A DNA stretch of 64,000 nucleotides from Bacillota bacterium (lineage in GTDB: Bacteria; Bacillota; Clostridia; DSM-8532), in assembly GCA_023415825.1 (NCBI GenBank), contig JAEZJF010000013.1:186001-250000 (forward strand). Direction: 5' to 3'. Positions within the stretch are counted from its first letter, which is position 1. Each line of letters opens with the position of its first letter. The notes beneath the pieces were generated by a model, which did not search any database, had not been told where the DNA came from, and worked only from the letters and a program-made list of their open reading frames with translations. The position numbers were made by a program, and so were the translations under genes. This document shows positions 45,279 to 53,874 of the stretch, in pieces.

Positions 45279-45339
45279 TTTTGCAATTTTGAAATTTTTA
45301 AAATTCGATATTGCAAAATAACGAATTGTTTGTTATAAT
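45279..45339 (+). promoter_or_regulatory. glnN promoter P1 with inverted repeat over the -35
   Basis: TTGCAA (45311-45316), 17 bases, TATAAT (45334-45339). The -35 lies in the right arm of a perfect 9-bp inverted repeat TTTTGCAAT (45279-45287) / ATTGCAAAA (45310-45318), a possible operator. Confidence 0.7.
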
Positions 45340-45358
45340 AAAAGTAACAAAATAATGT

Positions 45359-45403
45359 AAAAGCGAAGGCGCTTTTTACCAATTGGTGAGAAGCGTCCTT
45401 TTT
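45359..45403 (+). terminator. glnN leader attenuator T1 with ANTAR-like hairpin
   Basis: A hairpin AAAAGC-GAAGGC-GCTTTT (45360-45376 region) overlaps the 5' arm of a second, longer hairpin AGGCGCTT...ACC...GGT...AAGCGTCCT that ends in TTTTT (45367-45403). The two cannot form together. Confidence 0.65.
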
Positions 45404-45548
45404 GTAGTTATGAAAGGACTGATTAAGATACGTCAGATACGGTGGGGTGTGAGACAGGTCAAGTAATCCGTGTAAATGTGTAAGATGTAAAAAAATTTTG
45501 ACGTGGGCATGGGTTCATGATGCAGTTTGACAAAAAATGAGATTCAGA

Positions 45549-45577
45549 TTGACGGTAATTGCGAACCCTGCTATAAT
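45549..45577 (+). promoter_or_regulatory. glnN promoter P2
   Basis: TTGACG (45549-45554), 17 bases, TATAAT (45572-45577). Confidence 0.75.
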
Positions 45578-45608
45578 TCATTTAGAAAAAAAGAGCAGAA
45601 ATTTGACA

Positions 45609-45650
45609 GAAACAAGGGCGTTTCACCAAGATACTGGTACGCCCTTTTTT
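45609..45650 (+). terminator. glnN leader attenuator T2 with ANTAR-type hairpin
   Basis: The hairpin GAAAC-AAGGGC-GTTTC (45609-45624) has a six-base loop with A at position 1 and G at 4. Its loop and right arm are the 5' strand of the terminator GGGCGT...CACCA...TGGT-ACGCCC followed by six T (45616-45650). Confidence 0.8.
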
Positions 45651-45731
45651 GTATAATTTAAGCTATTGATCGAAAAAGAATTGTCAAATATCCTTATGGT
45701 TTACCCAACATTCTGAAAGGAGATCAGATTT

Positions 45732-47837
45732 ATGGAAAAGAGTATGGAGGACTTTGGATCCGGCCTATTTGGATCAAGTGTATTTAATGAAGCGGTGATG
45801 CAGGAACGGCTGCCTAAACCCACCTATAAGAAACTGAAGAAGACAATTACAGAAGGCTTGCCTCTAGACCCGGATATTGCCGAGGTTGTAGCTTGCGTTA
45901 TGAAGGATTGGGCGGTTGAAAAAGGCGCTACTCATTTTACTCACTGGTTTCAGCCCATGACCGGCATAACCGCTGAAAAGCACGACTCCTTTATATCTCC
46001 CACCGATGATGGAAGAGCCATAATGGAGTTTTCAAAGAAGGAGCTTATCAGGGGTGAACCGGACGCTTCTTCCTTCCCCTCAGGCGGTCTTCGTGCGACA
46101 TTTGAAGCCAGAGGTTATACGGCCTGGGATTGTACCTCTCCGGCTTTCGTAAAGGATCATACCCTGTACATACCAACTGCCTTCTGCTCCTATACCGGAG
46201 AAGCCCTGGATCTTAAAACTCCCTTGTTAAGATCTATGGAGGTTATTTCAAATCAAGCTCTTAGAATTTTAAGGCTTTTTGGGGATACCACCACCAAGAA
46301 AGTCGTTACCACCATGGGTCCGGAACAGGAGTACTTCTTGGTTGATAAAGCATACTTCCTGAAGCGCAAAGATCTTATTTATTCGGGAAGAACCTTATTT
46401 GGTGCAAAGCCTCCCAAAGGCCAGGAGCTCGAAGACCATTATTTTGGAAATCTCAAAGATAGAGTTTCCCAATTTATGCATCAACTTGATGGTGAGCTGT
46501 GGAAGCTGGGTGTCACCGCAAAAACAAAGCATAATGAGGTTGCGCCTGCACAGCATGAGCTGGCTCCCGTTTTTACTACCACTAACATTGCCACGGACCA
46601 TAACCAATTGACCATGGAGATTATGAAGAAGGTGGCCGACAGGCTTGGTCTTGCCTGCCTGCTTCACGAAAAGCCTTTCGCAGGAGTTAACGGTTCCGGG
46701 AAGCATAATAACTGGTCAATGTCCACCAACGAGGGTAGGAATCTACTTGAACCCGGAAAAACACCGGCTGATAATGCACAATTCCTGGTGTTCTTAATGG
46801 CTGTTATCAAGGCAGTGGATGAGTACGCAGATCTCCTGCGTTTCTCAGTGGCAACTGCAGGAAATGATCACAGACTTGGTGCTAATGAAGCGCCTCCTGC
46901 CATTATGTCTATTTTCCTGGGGGATGAGCTTACTGATATTATTGAGCAAATTGAAACAGGTGTAACCAAGAACAACGGACACAGCAGGACTTTGGAAATA
47001 GGCGTTTCAACGCTTCCCATTCTGCCTAAGGATTCCACAGACAGAAACAGAACCTCACCCTTTGCCTTTACCGGCAACAAGTTCGAGTTCCGTTCAGTGG
47101 GCTCTTCCCAGTCCATAGCCACTCCGAACTTTATCATTAACACCATCGTAGCTGAAAGTCTGTGCCAGATAGCTGACAGGCTTGAAAAAGCTGATGATTT
47201 CCAGGCTGAGGTTAATGCAGTTGCCAAGGATATTATCCAGAAGCATAAGCGCATTATTTTTAATGGAAACAACTACTGTGAGCAATGGGTGACTGAAGCC
47301 GAAAAGAGGGGACTGCTGAATTTGAAAACAACAGTGGACGCAATTCCTTCATTTATAGCTGAAAAGAACATAAAGGTTTTTGCAAAGCATGGCGTTCTGT
47401 CCCCTGTTGAGATGCATTCTCGTTATGAAATACAGTTGGAGAGCTATATCAAGACCATCAGGATCGAGGCGTTGACCATGGTTGAAATGGCTAACAGACA
47501 GATTCTTCCTGCTTCACTGAGCTATGTCAAACAGGTAGCCGATACTGTAACATCCTTGAACGCGGCCGATGCAGATTCTTCATCCACAAAGGATATCCTT
47601 AAAAAGCTTGTGACCCTGACCTCAAGTTTAAAAGCCAACACAGATCAACTCAATGATCGTATTGAGGCTTTGGATGCACATGACGGTAATTCTCTTGAGC
47701 ATGCGAAGGACTGCCAGTTTGAGATCATCCCAATTATGAACAGGTTGAGGGATGACGCTGACAAGCTTGAGCAAATGTTGGATGCAAACCTCTGGCCCAT
47801 GCCCACCTACTGTGACCTTCTCTTTGGTCTGGTCTAA
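45732..47837 (+). CDS. glnN: Glutamine synthetase type III
   Basis: 701 residues, the size of GSIII (dodecameric, found in Bacteroidetes, cyanobacteria and Clostridia), which makes glutamine from glutamate, NH4+ and ATP. Markers are FTHWFQPMTGITAEKHD, the metal-site EVAPAQHELAPVF, FAGVNGSGKHNNWS and NDHRLGANEAPPAI. AGGAG precedes ATG 45732. It is the second GS in the window; the other, GlnA, is type I. Expression is predicted to be controlled by two promoters, each with an attenuator. Confidence 0.96.
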   Translation: MEKSMEDFGSGLFGSSVFNEAVMQERLPKPTYKKLKKTITEGLPLDPDIAEVVACVMKDWAVEKGATHFTHWFQPMTGITAEKHDSFISPTDDGRAIMEFSKKELIRGEPDASSFPSGGLRATFEARGYTAWDCTSPAFVKDHTLYIPTAFCSYTGEALDLKTPLLRSMEVISNQALRILRLFGDTTTKKVVTTMGPEQEYFLVDKAYFLKRKDLIYSGRTLFGAKPPKGQELEDHYFGNLKDRVSQFMHQLDGELWKLGVTAKTKHNEVAPAQHELAPVFTTTNIATDHNQLTMEIMKKVADRLGLACLLHEKPFAGVNGSGKHNNWSMSTNEGRNLLEPGKTPADNAQFLVFLMAVIKAVDEYADLLRFSVATAGNDHRLGANEAPPAIMSIFLGDELTDIIEQIETGVTKNNGHSRTLEIGVSTLPILPKDSTDRNRTSPFAFTGNKFEFRSVGSSQSIATPNFIINTIVAESLCQIADRLEKADDFQAEVNAVAKDIIQKHKRIIFNGNNYCEQWVTEAEKRGLLNLKTTVDAIPSFIAEKNIKVFAKHGVLSPVEMHSRYEIQLESYIKTIRIEALTMVEMANRQILPASLSYVKQVADTVTSLNAADADSSSTKDILKKLVTLTSSLKANTDQLNDRIEALDAHDGNSLEHAKDCQFEIIPIMNRLRDDADKLEQMLDANLWPMPTYCDLLFGLV

Positions 47838-47958
47838 AATAGCCGCATTAAGTTTAAAAGGGGCTGTCTCAAAATAAACTTTGAGATAGCTCCTTTTTTC
47901 TGCCTAAAAACACAAAAGACGGGTCCAAAAGACTCGTCAAATGCGGTAGAATATAGTT

Positions 47959-49548
47959 GTGAAGCCGATATTACTACAACAAGACTATACCAGAAATGGT
48001 GGAACAGTTCAATTGGTTCTGCCAATTCAGATGGAGTTCCTCATACCGGCCACAGATTCCGTGAGACTGCTAAGCCAACTATTGGAGGAATTGGATTACA
48101 GCAAACTCTACCAGGCATACTCCCAAATCGGGAGAAATCCGGCAGTAACACCCAAGAATCTATACAAAGTGCTGGTCTGTGGGTATATGAACAACATCTA
48201 CACAAGTAGAGCATTGGAAACCGCCTGCCGCAGGGACGTCAACTTCATGTGGTTGTTGGAAGGTCAGAAGGCGCCGGACCACAACACTATCGCCAGATTC
48301 CGTAGCGAGCGGCTGGAGGGTGTAGTTCAGGATCTTTTCAATCAGATGGTCCTAAAACTCCATGAACTTGATGAAATCGCCTTTGAGAACATCTTCATTG
48401 ACGGGACGAAGATTGAGGCCTGTGCCAACAAGTACAGCTTTGTTTGGAAGAAATCAACAGACAAGAATGAAGCAAAACTGCAGACAAAGGTCAAGAAGCT
48501 TCTCGATCGCCTCATGCCTGAAAATCCACCACCCGAACCTGTAAAATCGGAGGAGATGTCCAGGGTGCTTTCATCTCTCATGCAACAGGCTACAGAGCAA
48601 GGGGTGGAGTTTTCATCAGGAAAAGGCAGCAGGAAAACACAACTGCAACGTGATATAGAGTTACTGGCGGACTGCGCGGAGAAGCAAAGAAGCTATGATC
48701 GGTATAACAGTCTGTTTGATGGCCGGAACAGCTTTTCAAAGACCGATACCGATGCGACTTTCATGCACATGAAAGAGGATCACATGAGGAATTCACAGCT
48801 GAAGCCGGGATATAATGTGCAGCTTGGGATCGAGGGTGAATACATCGTTGGGGTTGACATCAGCAGCGAACGCAGTGACCAGCAAACTTTGGTGCCTTTC
48901 TTGAACCTACTGGACGAATCGTATCCCCATAGGTTTCAGAATGTAGTAGCGAACGCTGGATATGAAAGCGAAGAGAACTACGCGTATCTGGAATCAACAG
49001 GCCAGGCAGCTTACATAAAGCCCCAGAACTACGAAAAAAGCAAAGAACGCAAGTATGCAAAGGACATCTCGAAATGGGAGAACATGGCGTACAATCCTGT
49101 CTGCGATGTGTACACCTGCGCAAATGGGAAAGCCCTGAATCATATATACAACAAGCATATCAGACATAAATCCGGCTATATTTCGGAGACAAAGGTGTAT
49201 GAATGCGAAGACTGTTCCGACTGTCTGTTGAAGGCAAACTGCACCAAGGCCAAGGGAAACAAGCGCATGGGGGTTGCATCAAAGTTCTATGAATACAGGG
49301 CACAATCACTCAGAAACATCACCTCTCCGAAGGGTATCCTTCTGCGTATGAACCGTTCCATTCAGGTGGAGGGAGCTTTTGGAGTGTTGAAAGAGGATCA
49401 TGGCTATCGCCGTTTCCTGTTGCGTGGGAAAAAGAACGTACGGATTGAGTTTCTACTACTGGCAATCGGGTTCAATGTGAACAAGCTCCACAACAAGATC
49501 CAGGATCGACGATGTAATCAGCTGCTTCACGAAAAGGAAATCGCATAA
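47959..49548 (+). CDS. IS1182-family transposase (DDE)
   Basis: 529 residues, intact. N-terminal InsH-type DNA-binding region (LYKVLVCGYMNNIYTSRALE), then the DDE catalytic core: Asp in NIFIDGTKIEACANK, Asp in IVGVDISSERSDQQ, Glu in SIQVEGAFGVLKEDHGYRRF. Four Cys (CEDCSDCLLKANC) sit before the last motif, as usual in the family. It starts with GTG 47959 behind a weak ribosome site, typical of low transposase expression. Confidence 0.95.
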   Translation: MKPILLQQDYTRNGGTVQLVLPIQMEFLIPATDSVRLLSQLLEELDYSKLYQAYSQIGRNPAVTPKNLYKVLVCGYMNNIYTSRALETACRRDVNFMWLLEGQKAPDHNTIARFRSERLEGVVQDLFNQMVLKLHELDEIAFENIFIDGTKIEACANKYSFVWKKSTDKNEAKLQTKVKKLLDRLMPENPPPEPVKSEEMSRVLSSLMQQATEQGVEFSSGKGSRKTQLQRDIELLADCAEKQRSYDRYNSLFDGRNSFSKTDTDATFMHMKEDHMRNSQLKPGYNVQLGIEGEYIVGVDISSERSDQQTLVPFLNLLDESYPHRFQNVVANAGYESEENYAYLESTGQAAYIKPQNYEKSKERKYAKDISKWENMAYNPVCDVYTCANGKALNHIYNKHIRHKSGYISETKVYECEDCSDCLLKANCTKAKGNKRMGVASKFYEYRAQSLRNITSPKGILLRMNRSIQVEGAFGVLKEDHGYRRFLLRGKKNVRIEFLLLAIGFNVNKLHNKIQDRRCNQLLHEKEIA

Positions 49549-49551
49549 CTC

Positions 49552-49580
49552 AGGCTCAAATAATTATTCGAGCCCTTTTT
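49552..49580 (+). terminator. Terminator of the transposase gene
   Basis: GGCTC-AAATAATTATTC-GAGCC followed by CTTTTT, right after the stop codon. The 150 bases from here to the right IS end hold no gene. Confidence 0.75.
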
Positions 49581-49741
49581 GACGACCCTAAAAACACTAA
49601 AAATCAAAGATTTTGCACATTTTTATAACAGTTCGGTGGAATCAGATAACGTTATGCATGAGTATTTTCTTAAGCCTATGAAAAAGGAGCCGTCTCAACT
49701 CAGATTTTTCTCCGATTTGAGACAGCCCCTTTTTTATGTCT

Positions 49742-49969
49742 CTACTTAGCACTATGGTTTTTTGATTTTATCCACTCCGAAAGCTTATAGACTCCAAAAA
49801 TGACCAAGCCTGCGATAATCAACCCAACGGCAACATTGAAGACGACTCTAAACAGGAAGCCGAGTATCGAAAGTACCAGCAAGCCGCCAATAATCAGAAT
49901 AGCATATCCCAAGACAGGACCAAATCTTTTAATAACAGAATCTTTAAATTCTATGATTGTGTTTATCAT
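49742..49969 (-). CDS. Small two-helix membrane protein
   Basis: 75 residues: a short amphipathic N-terminus, two hydrophobic helices (LGYAILIIGGLLVLSILGFL and VVFNVAVGLIIAGLVIFGVY) and a basic tail. A perfect AGGAGGT six bases before ATG 49969 supports it as a real gene. No family recognised. The right IS end is 13 bases past its stop codon. Confidence 0.8.
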   Translation of the reverse strand: MINTIIEFKDSVIKRFGPVLGYAILIIGGLLVLSILGFLFRVVFNVAVGLIIAGLVIFGVYKLSEWIKSKNHSAK

Positions 49970-50054
49970 AACAATACCTCCTGTAATATTCTTGAAGCTT
50001 ATATCTTTATTATACGGCAGTAAAGAAAAAATACCATAAGAGTTTCATTATAAG

Positions 50055-50107
50055 AAAATGAGAGACAGGTTAAACCTTATTGCCAACACAACAAGAACCA
50101 GTCTCTT
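50055..50107 (-). terminator. Terminator of dapL
   Basis: On the minus strand GAGAC-T-GGTT pairs with AACC-T-GTCTC, followed by TCATTTT. It lies 20 bases after the dapL stop. Confidence 0.65.
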
Positions 50108-50127
50108 CAAAAATGATGAGCCAATAT

Positions 50128-51360
50128 TTACACGATCTCAACCCTTCTTATTCGGTTAACTGCATCAAGAGTTCTTTCCGGACTTCCAAAGCCTGTCAGC
50201 CGAAAATACCCCTCGCCTCTGGTCCCGAAGCCTGATCCGGGCGTTCCAACAATGTTATAGGTGTTGAGCAGGAAGTCGAAGAATTCCCAGGAGGTCTGAC
50301 CCTCGGGCACCTTGAGCCAGATATAGGGTGAGTTATCGGCGCCCCATACTTTATAGCCCTTTTCTTCAAATATGCTGCGGATGAGCTTGGCATTTTTCAG
50401 ATAGATGTCAATGGTCCTTTTAATCTGTATGCGTCCGGATTCTGTGTACAGAGCAGCAGCTCCGCGTTGTACGATATAGGCAACCCCATTGAATTTGGTG
50501 GTCTGGCGTCTTAACCACATGCCATGAAGCGAAAGAGGCTTTGGACTGTCCGATACAGTGACCTCAAGTGTTTTGGGCACCACGGTGTAGGCGCAGCGCA
50601 GGCCTGTAAAGCCTGCAGTTTTTGAAAAGCTTCTGAATTCCACAGCCACTTTTCTGGCCTCTGGAATTTCATAGATGCTGTGAGGGATTCCTTCTTCACG
50701 GATAAAGCTCTCATAGGCGGCATCAAAAAGAATCAGGGTCTTGTTTTTTATTGCATAATCAACCCAATCCTTCAGATCCTTATAGGTCAAGGCTGTCCCT
50801 GTGGGATTATTAGGGGAGCAAAGGTAGACAATGTCGAGTTTTTCATCTGGGACCTGGGGTTTAAAATCATTTTCAGCCAGGCAATCCAGTAGGCGTATAT
50901 TGTCATAACCGTTTTCTGATTGAAGTCCGGAATGCCCTGCAAGTATATTGCTATCCATATAGACCGGGTAGACCGGATTGGAGATTCCAATCCTATTGCC
51001 CTTTCCAAATAAGTCGGTAAAGTTTGCAGTATCACTCTTGGCACCGTCGCTGACAAATATTTCATCAGCTTTTATATCACAGCCCCTTGCTTTATAATCG
51101 TGCTCTGCAATGGCATGCCTCAGGAAATCATAGCCTTGCTCGGGGCCATATCCCCTGAACGTATCGGCATGCGCCATCTCATCAAGGGCCTCATGCATGG
51201 CGTTGATGCAAGACTCGGGAAGAGGCTGGGTCACATCTCCTATACCCAAACGGATAACATCAGCCGTCGGATTCTTCATTTTAAATTCATTAACCCTCTT
51301 GGCGATTTCTGAAAAGAGATAGGTTTCTTTTACTTGGGCAAAGCTACTGTTGATGATCAT
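50128..51360 (-). CDS. dapL: LL-diaminopimelate aminotransferase
   Basis: About 410 residues, PLP fold-type I. It converts tetrahydrodipicolinate with glutamate directly to LL-diaminopimelate, a shortcut in lysine and peptidoglycan precursor synthesis. Family N-terminus YLFSEIAKRVNEFK, LGIGDVTQPLP, LCSPNNPTGT, and the Schiff-base Lys in EFRSFSKTAGFTGLR are visible. The frame opens at GTG 51366; ATG 51360, ten bases after GGAGG, matches the family start. dapF lies 43 bases upstream in the same direction, so dapF-dapL form one unit. Confidence 0.95.
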   Translation of the reverse strand: MIINSSFAQVKETYLFSEIAKRVNEFKMKNPTADVIRLGIGDVTQPLPESCINAMHEALDEMAHADTFRGYGPEQGYDFLRHAIAEHDYKARGCDIKADEIFVSDGAKSDTANFTDLFGKGNRIGISNPVYPVYMDSNILAGHSGLQSENGYDNIRLLDCLAENDFKPQVPDEKLDIVYLCSPNNPTGTALTYKDLKDWVDYAIKNKTLILFDAAYESFIREEGIPHSIYEIPEARKVAVEFRSFSKTAGFTGLRCAYTVVPKTLEVTVSDSPKPLSLHGMWLRRQTTKFNGVAYIVQRGAAALYTESGRIQIKRTIDIYLKNAKLIRSIFEEKGYKVWGADNSPYIWLKVPEGQTSWEFFDFLLNTYNIVGTPGSGFGTRGEGYFRLTGFGSPERTLDAVNRIRRVEIV

Positions 51361-51403
51361 GGTCACTATTCCTCCATATTTTTTAAGACCTTGCTGCGCA
51401 ACC

Positions 51404-52228
51404 CTAAAGAACTATTTCACCGTCAAAAACATGGGTAGCTGGGCCGGTCATATATACGCCATCCTCTTGCCATTCAATTTGAAGTGTTCCACCTAAAAGC
51501 TTAACGCAAGCTGTTTTGTCAAGCTTGTCCAAGCGCATCATAGCGACGGCTGAGGCACAGGCTCCCGTGCCGCATGCCATGGTCTCACCGCTCCCACGTT
51601 CGTAAACGCGCATACCGAGGAGATCTCGGGATATGACTTCTACAAACTCTACATTAACCGATTCAGGGAATAGGGAGAGCTTTTGAATCTCAGCACCATA
51701 TTGCTCCACCGGAAAATTGGAAACATCTTTAATCTCTGCCACTGCATGAGGATTGCCCATGGATACCAAGTAGAGCGCAAAGCTTTTTCCCAGAACGTTG
51801 ACAGAGACAGGATACTCTTTCGCGGGAAGGTCGGGAATTTCATCCCGATCGGAGAATTTGGGCAAGCCCATCCAGACCCGGACCTTTTCGATCTTGTTAT
51901 TTCTGGGATAGAGGGTGAGCTTACGAATTCCTGCCAGGGTTTCAATCGTGATCTCGGTCTTGGTGGTTAAGCCCTTATCATAGACATATTTGCCGACGCA
52001 GCGTATACCATTGCCGCACATGGTTCCCTCGGAGCCGTCGGCATTGAACATGCGCATTCTAAAATCGGCCACCTTGGATGGAAGAATGAGAATAAGCCCA
52101 TCTCCGCCTATACCAAAATGGCGGTCACTAATCTTTACGGACAATGAAGAGGGGTCAGAAACATTCTCGTCAAAGCCGTTGACATAAATATAGTCATTGC
52201 CGAGTCCATGCATTTTTGTAAATTTCAT
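51404..52228 (-). CDS. dapF: Diaminopimelate epimerase
   Basis: About 274 residues. It epimerises LL- to meso-diaminopimelate with two catalytic Cys, seen in EGTMCGNGIRCVG and ETMACGTGACASAV. The N-terminus MKFTKMHGLGNDYIYV is standard and begins at ATG 52228; the frame also opens 12 bases upstream, but AGAGGA abuts that codon. It acts directly after DapL in the pathway, and the two genes are adjacent. Confidence 0.96.
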   Translation of the reverse strand: MKFTKMHGLGNDYIYVNGFDENVSDPSSLSVKISDRHFGIGGDGLILILPSKVADFRMRMFNADGSEGTMCGNGIRCVGKYVYDKGLTTKTEITIETLAGIRKLTLYPRNNKIEKVRVWMGLPKFSDRDEIPDLPAKEYPVSVNVLGKSFALYLVSMGNPHAVAEIKDVSNFPVEQYGAEIQKLSLFPESVNVEFVEVISRDLLGMRVYERGSGETMACGTGACASAVAMMRLDKLDKTACVKLLGGTLQIEWQEDGVYMTGPATHVFDGEIVL

Positions 52229-52330
52229 ATCTATATTCATTCCTCTCAGGCGACAGAGTGTTTACATATATAACCATTATACTGGAAATAGGTGTCTTTG
52301 AAAGATGCTTCTATAACGAGAATCTAAATA

Positions 52331-52448
52331 TTCCCCCGCCTCGAGTTTCACTGACTCGGTTCCGGTTCGAAATCTTTGATTTCTCTTATGGGTCGAGGCT
52401 TGTTGTTTGTTTCCCTGAAACAAACTCTGGTAACCGGTGATGTCAGTA
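52331..52448 (+). repeat. Structured palindromic repeat, copy F (long form, ends decayed)
   Basis: GGTTCGAAATCTTTGATTTC, CTTATGGGTCGAGGCTTG, the variable hairpin GTTTGTTTC-CCT-GAAACAAAC, then TCTGGTAACCGGTGATG. Same order as copy A with changed stem pairs. It runs into the 3' end of gltD, whose TGA stop is at 52443-52445. Confidence 0.85.
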
Positions 52449-53870
52449 TAACCCCAAGTAATTGGCTGCTTCGGAAGCAGCATCCAGGCCGTCCCGCATG
52501 GCCTTGACCACAAGGCTCTGTCCGGTGCGCATATCACCTGCGGCAAAGACTCCGGGTTTGTTAGTGGCGTTGGTCTTGCCGAAGGTGATGCCAAGCGCCT
52601 CAGGAAGATAGGTCTCGCTGCCTGTGAAGCCCATGGCAATGAGCACTAAATCTGCAGGATAAACCGTCTTTGTCTCTGGAAGGCCCTTTGGGAACCGCCT
52701 TCCGTTTTCAGTGACCCATTCCACATGCATGGTTTCTATTTCTTTAACATGCCCTTCTTTCCCTATGAAAGAAGCGGTAGTTGTACAGAAGTTTCTGGGG
52801 TCATGGCCGAAGAGACGAATAGCCTCCTGCTGTCCGTAATCCGTTTTCATCACAAAGGGCCAGCGGGGCCAGGGATTATCATCGGTCCTTCCAGATGGAA
52901 GGGCAGGCATTATTTCAAGCTGAGTGACCGAGGCAGCTCCCTGGCGTATAGCTGTTGCCACACAGTCATTTCCTGTATCTCCGCCGCCGATGACAATGAC
53001 ATTGTGACCTTCAAGCGGCTTTGAATCGGTATCTCCGGAAAGTACCCGGCGAGTGGCCTCGGTCAGAAACGGTACGGCATATCTAATGCCCTCCAAGGTG
53101 CGGCCTTCAATGGTCAGATCCCTGGGTTGCCCTGCACCACCGCATAAGATGACAGCGTCATACCCATTAAGCTCTTCGGTCCCCAAATCCTTGCCCACAT
53201 CCGTATTCAGAACGAAGGTTATACCTTCATCCTCCAAAAATTTAATGCGACGGGCAACCACCTCTTTGGGCAGCTTCATATTGGGTATTCCAAAGGTTAA
53301 AAGACCGCCGGCAAGCTCACTCTTTTCATAAACGGTTACATCGGCGCCCAGGCGGTTAAGCTTCCAGGCCGCAGAAAGGCCGGCCGGGCCGCTGCCAATT
53401 ACCGCGACCCTTTTACCAATACGGGTCTTGGGCGGGGTGGGCTGAATCCAACCCTTCTCCCAGGCCGTGTCAGTAATAAAGCGTTCAATTTCCTTCACGG
53501 TCACAGGTGACCAATGAAGCCCCACGGTGCAGGCCCCCTCACAGGGAGCCGGACAAACCAAGGAAGTGAATTCCGGGAAGGGGCTGGTCTTTGAAAGGCG
53601 CTCCCAGGCCTCGAAGTATTGCCCTCTGTAAACCAGGTCATTCCACTCGGGAATCAGATTTCCCAATGGGCAGCCCGAGGCTATACCCTTCCAGTTGACA
53701 CCCCCGTGACAAAAGGGAGTACCGCAATTCATGCATCGGGCTGCCTGTTTTTTGGCATCAATTTCACTGAGAACAGGATGAAAGGCTTCCCAGTCGCAGA
53801 TTCTTTCACCAGGCGCTCTCTCCGTTGCTATTTTTCTATCATATTCCATAAAGCCGGTAGCTTTACCCAT
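52443..53870 (-). CDS. gltD: Glutamate synthase small subunit
   Basis: 475 residues. The NAD(P)H- and FAD-binding beta subunit passes electrons to GltB through iron-sulfur clusters. N-terminal Cys clusters (CMNCGTPFCHG, CPLGN, CPAPCEGACTVG), FAD motif GKRVAVIGSGPAGLSAAWKL and NAD motif VIGGGDTGNDC are all in place. GGGAGG precedes ATG 53870. It starts 4 bases after the gltB stop. The 3' end lies at the margin of repeat copy F. Confidence 0.96.
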   Translation of the reverse strand: MGKATGFMEYDRKIATERAPGERICDWEAFHPVLSEIDAKKQAARCMNCGTPFCHGGVNWKGIASGCPLGNLIPEWNDLVYRGQYFEAWERLSKTSPFPEFTSLVCPAPCEGACTVGLHWSPVTVKEIERFITDTAWEKGWIQPTPPKTRIGKRVAVIGSGPAGLSAAWKLNRLGADVTVYEKSELAGGLLTFGIPNMKLPKEVVARRIKFLEDEGITFVLNTDVGKDLGTEELNGYDAVILCGGAGQPRDLTIEGRTLEGIRYAVPFLTEATRRVLSGDTDSKPLEGHNVIVIGGGDTGNDCVATAIRQGAASVTQLEIMPALPSGRTDDNPWPRWPFVMKTDYGQQEAIRLFGHDPRNFCTTTASFIGKEGHVKEIETMHVEWVTENGRRFPKGLPETKTVYPADLVLIAMGFTGSETYLPEALGITFGKTNATNKPGVFAAGDMRTGQSLVVKAMRDGLDAASEAANYLGLY

Positions 53871-53874
53871 AATC

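Larger units (their letters stand above)
47860..49729 (+). mobile_element. IS1182-type insertion sequence, apparently complete
   Basis: 1,870 bp bounded by perfect 14-bp terminal inverted repeats GGGGCTGTCTCAAA and TTTGAGACAGCCCC. Each end is also a hairpin: GGGGCTGTCTCAAA/TTTGAGATAGCTCC at the left, GAGCCGTCTCAA/TTTGAGACAGCCCC at the right, both followed by T-runs. No clear target duplication is visible. One intact transposase gene. It landed 22 bases after glnN, so the left-end hairpin may now terminate glnN. Confidence 0.9.

Noticed and set aside
45359..45650. Glutamine riboswitch in the glnN leader
   Set aside because: The sequences do not show the glnA-type glutamine aptamer I know; the hairpins fit ANTAR-type attenuators better.
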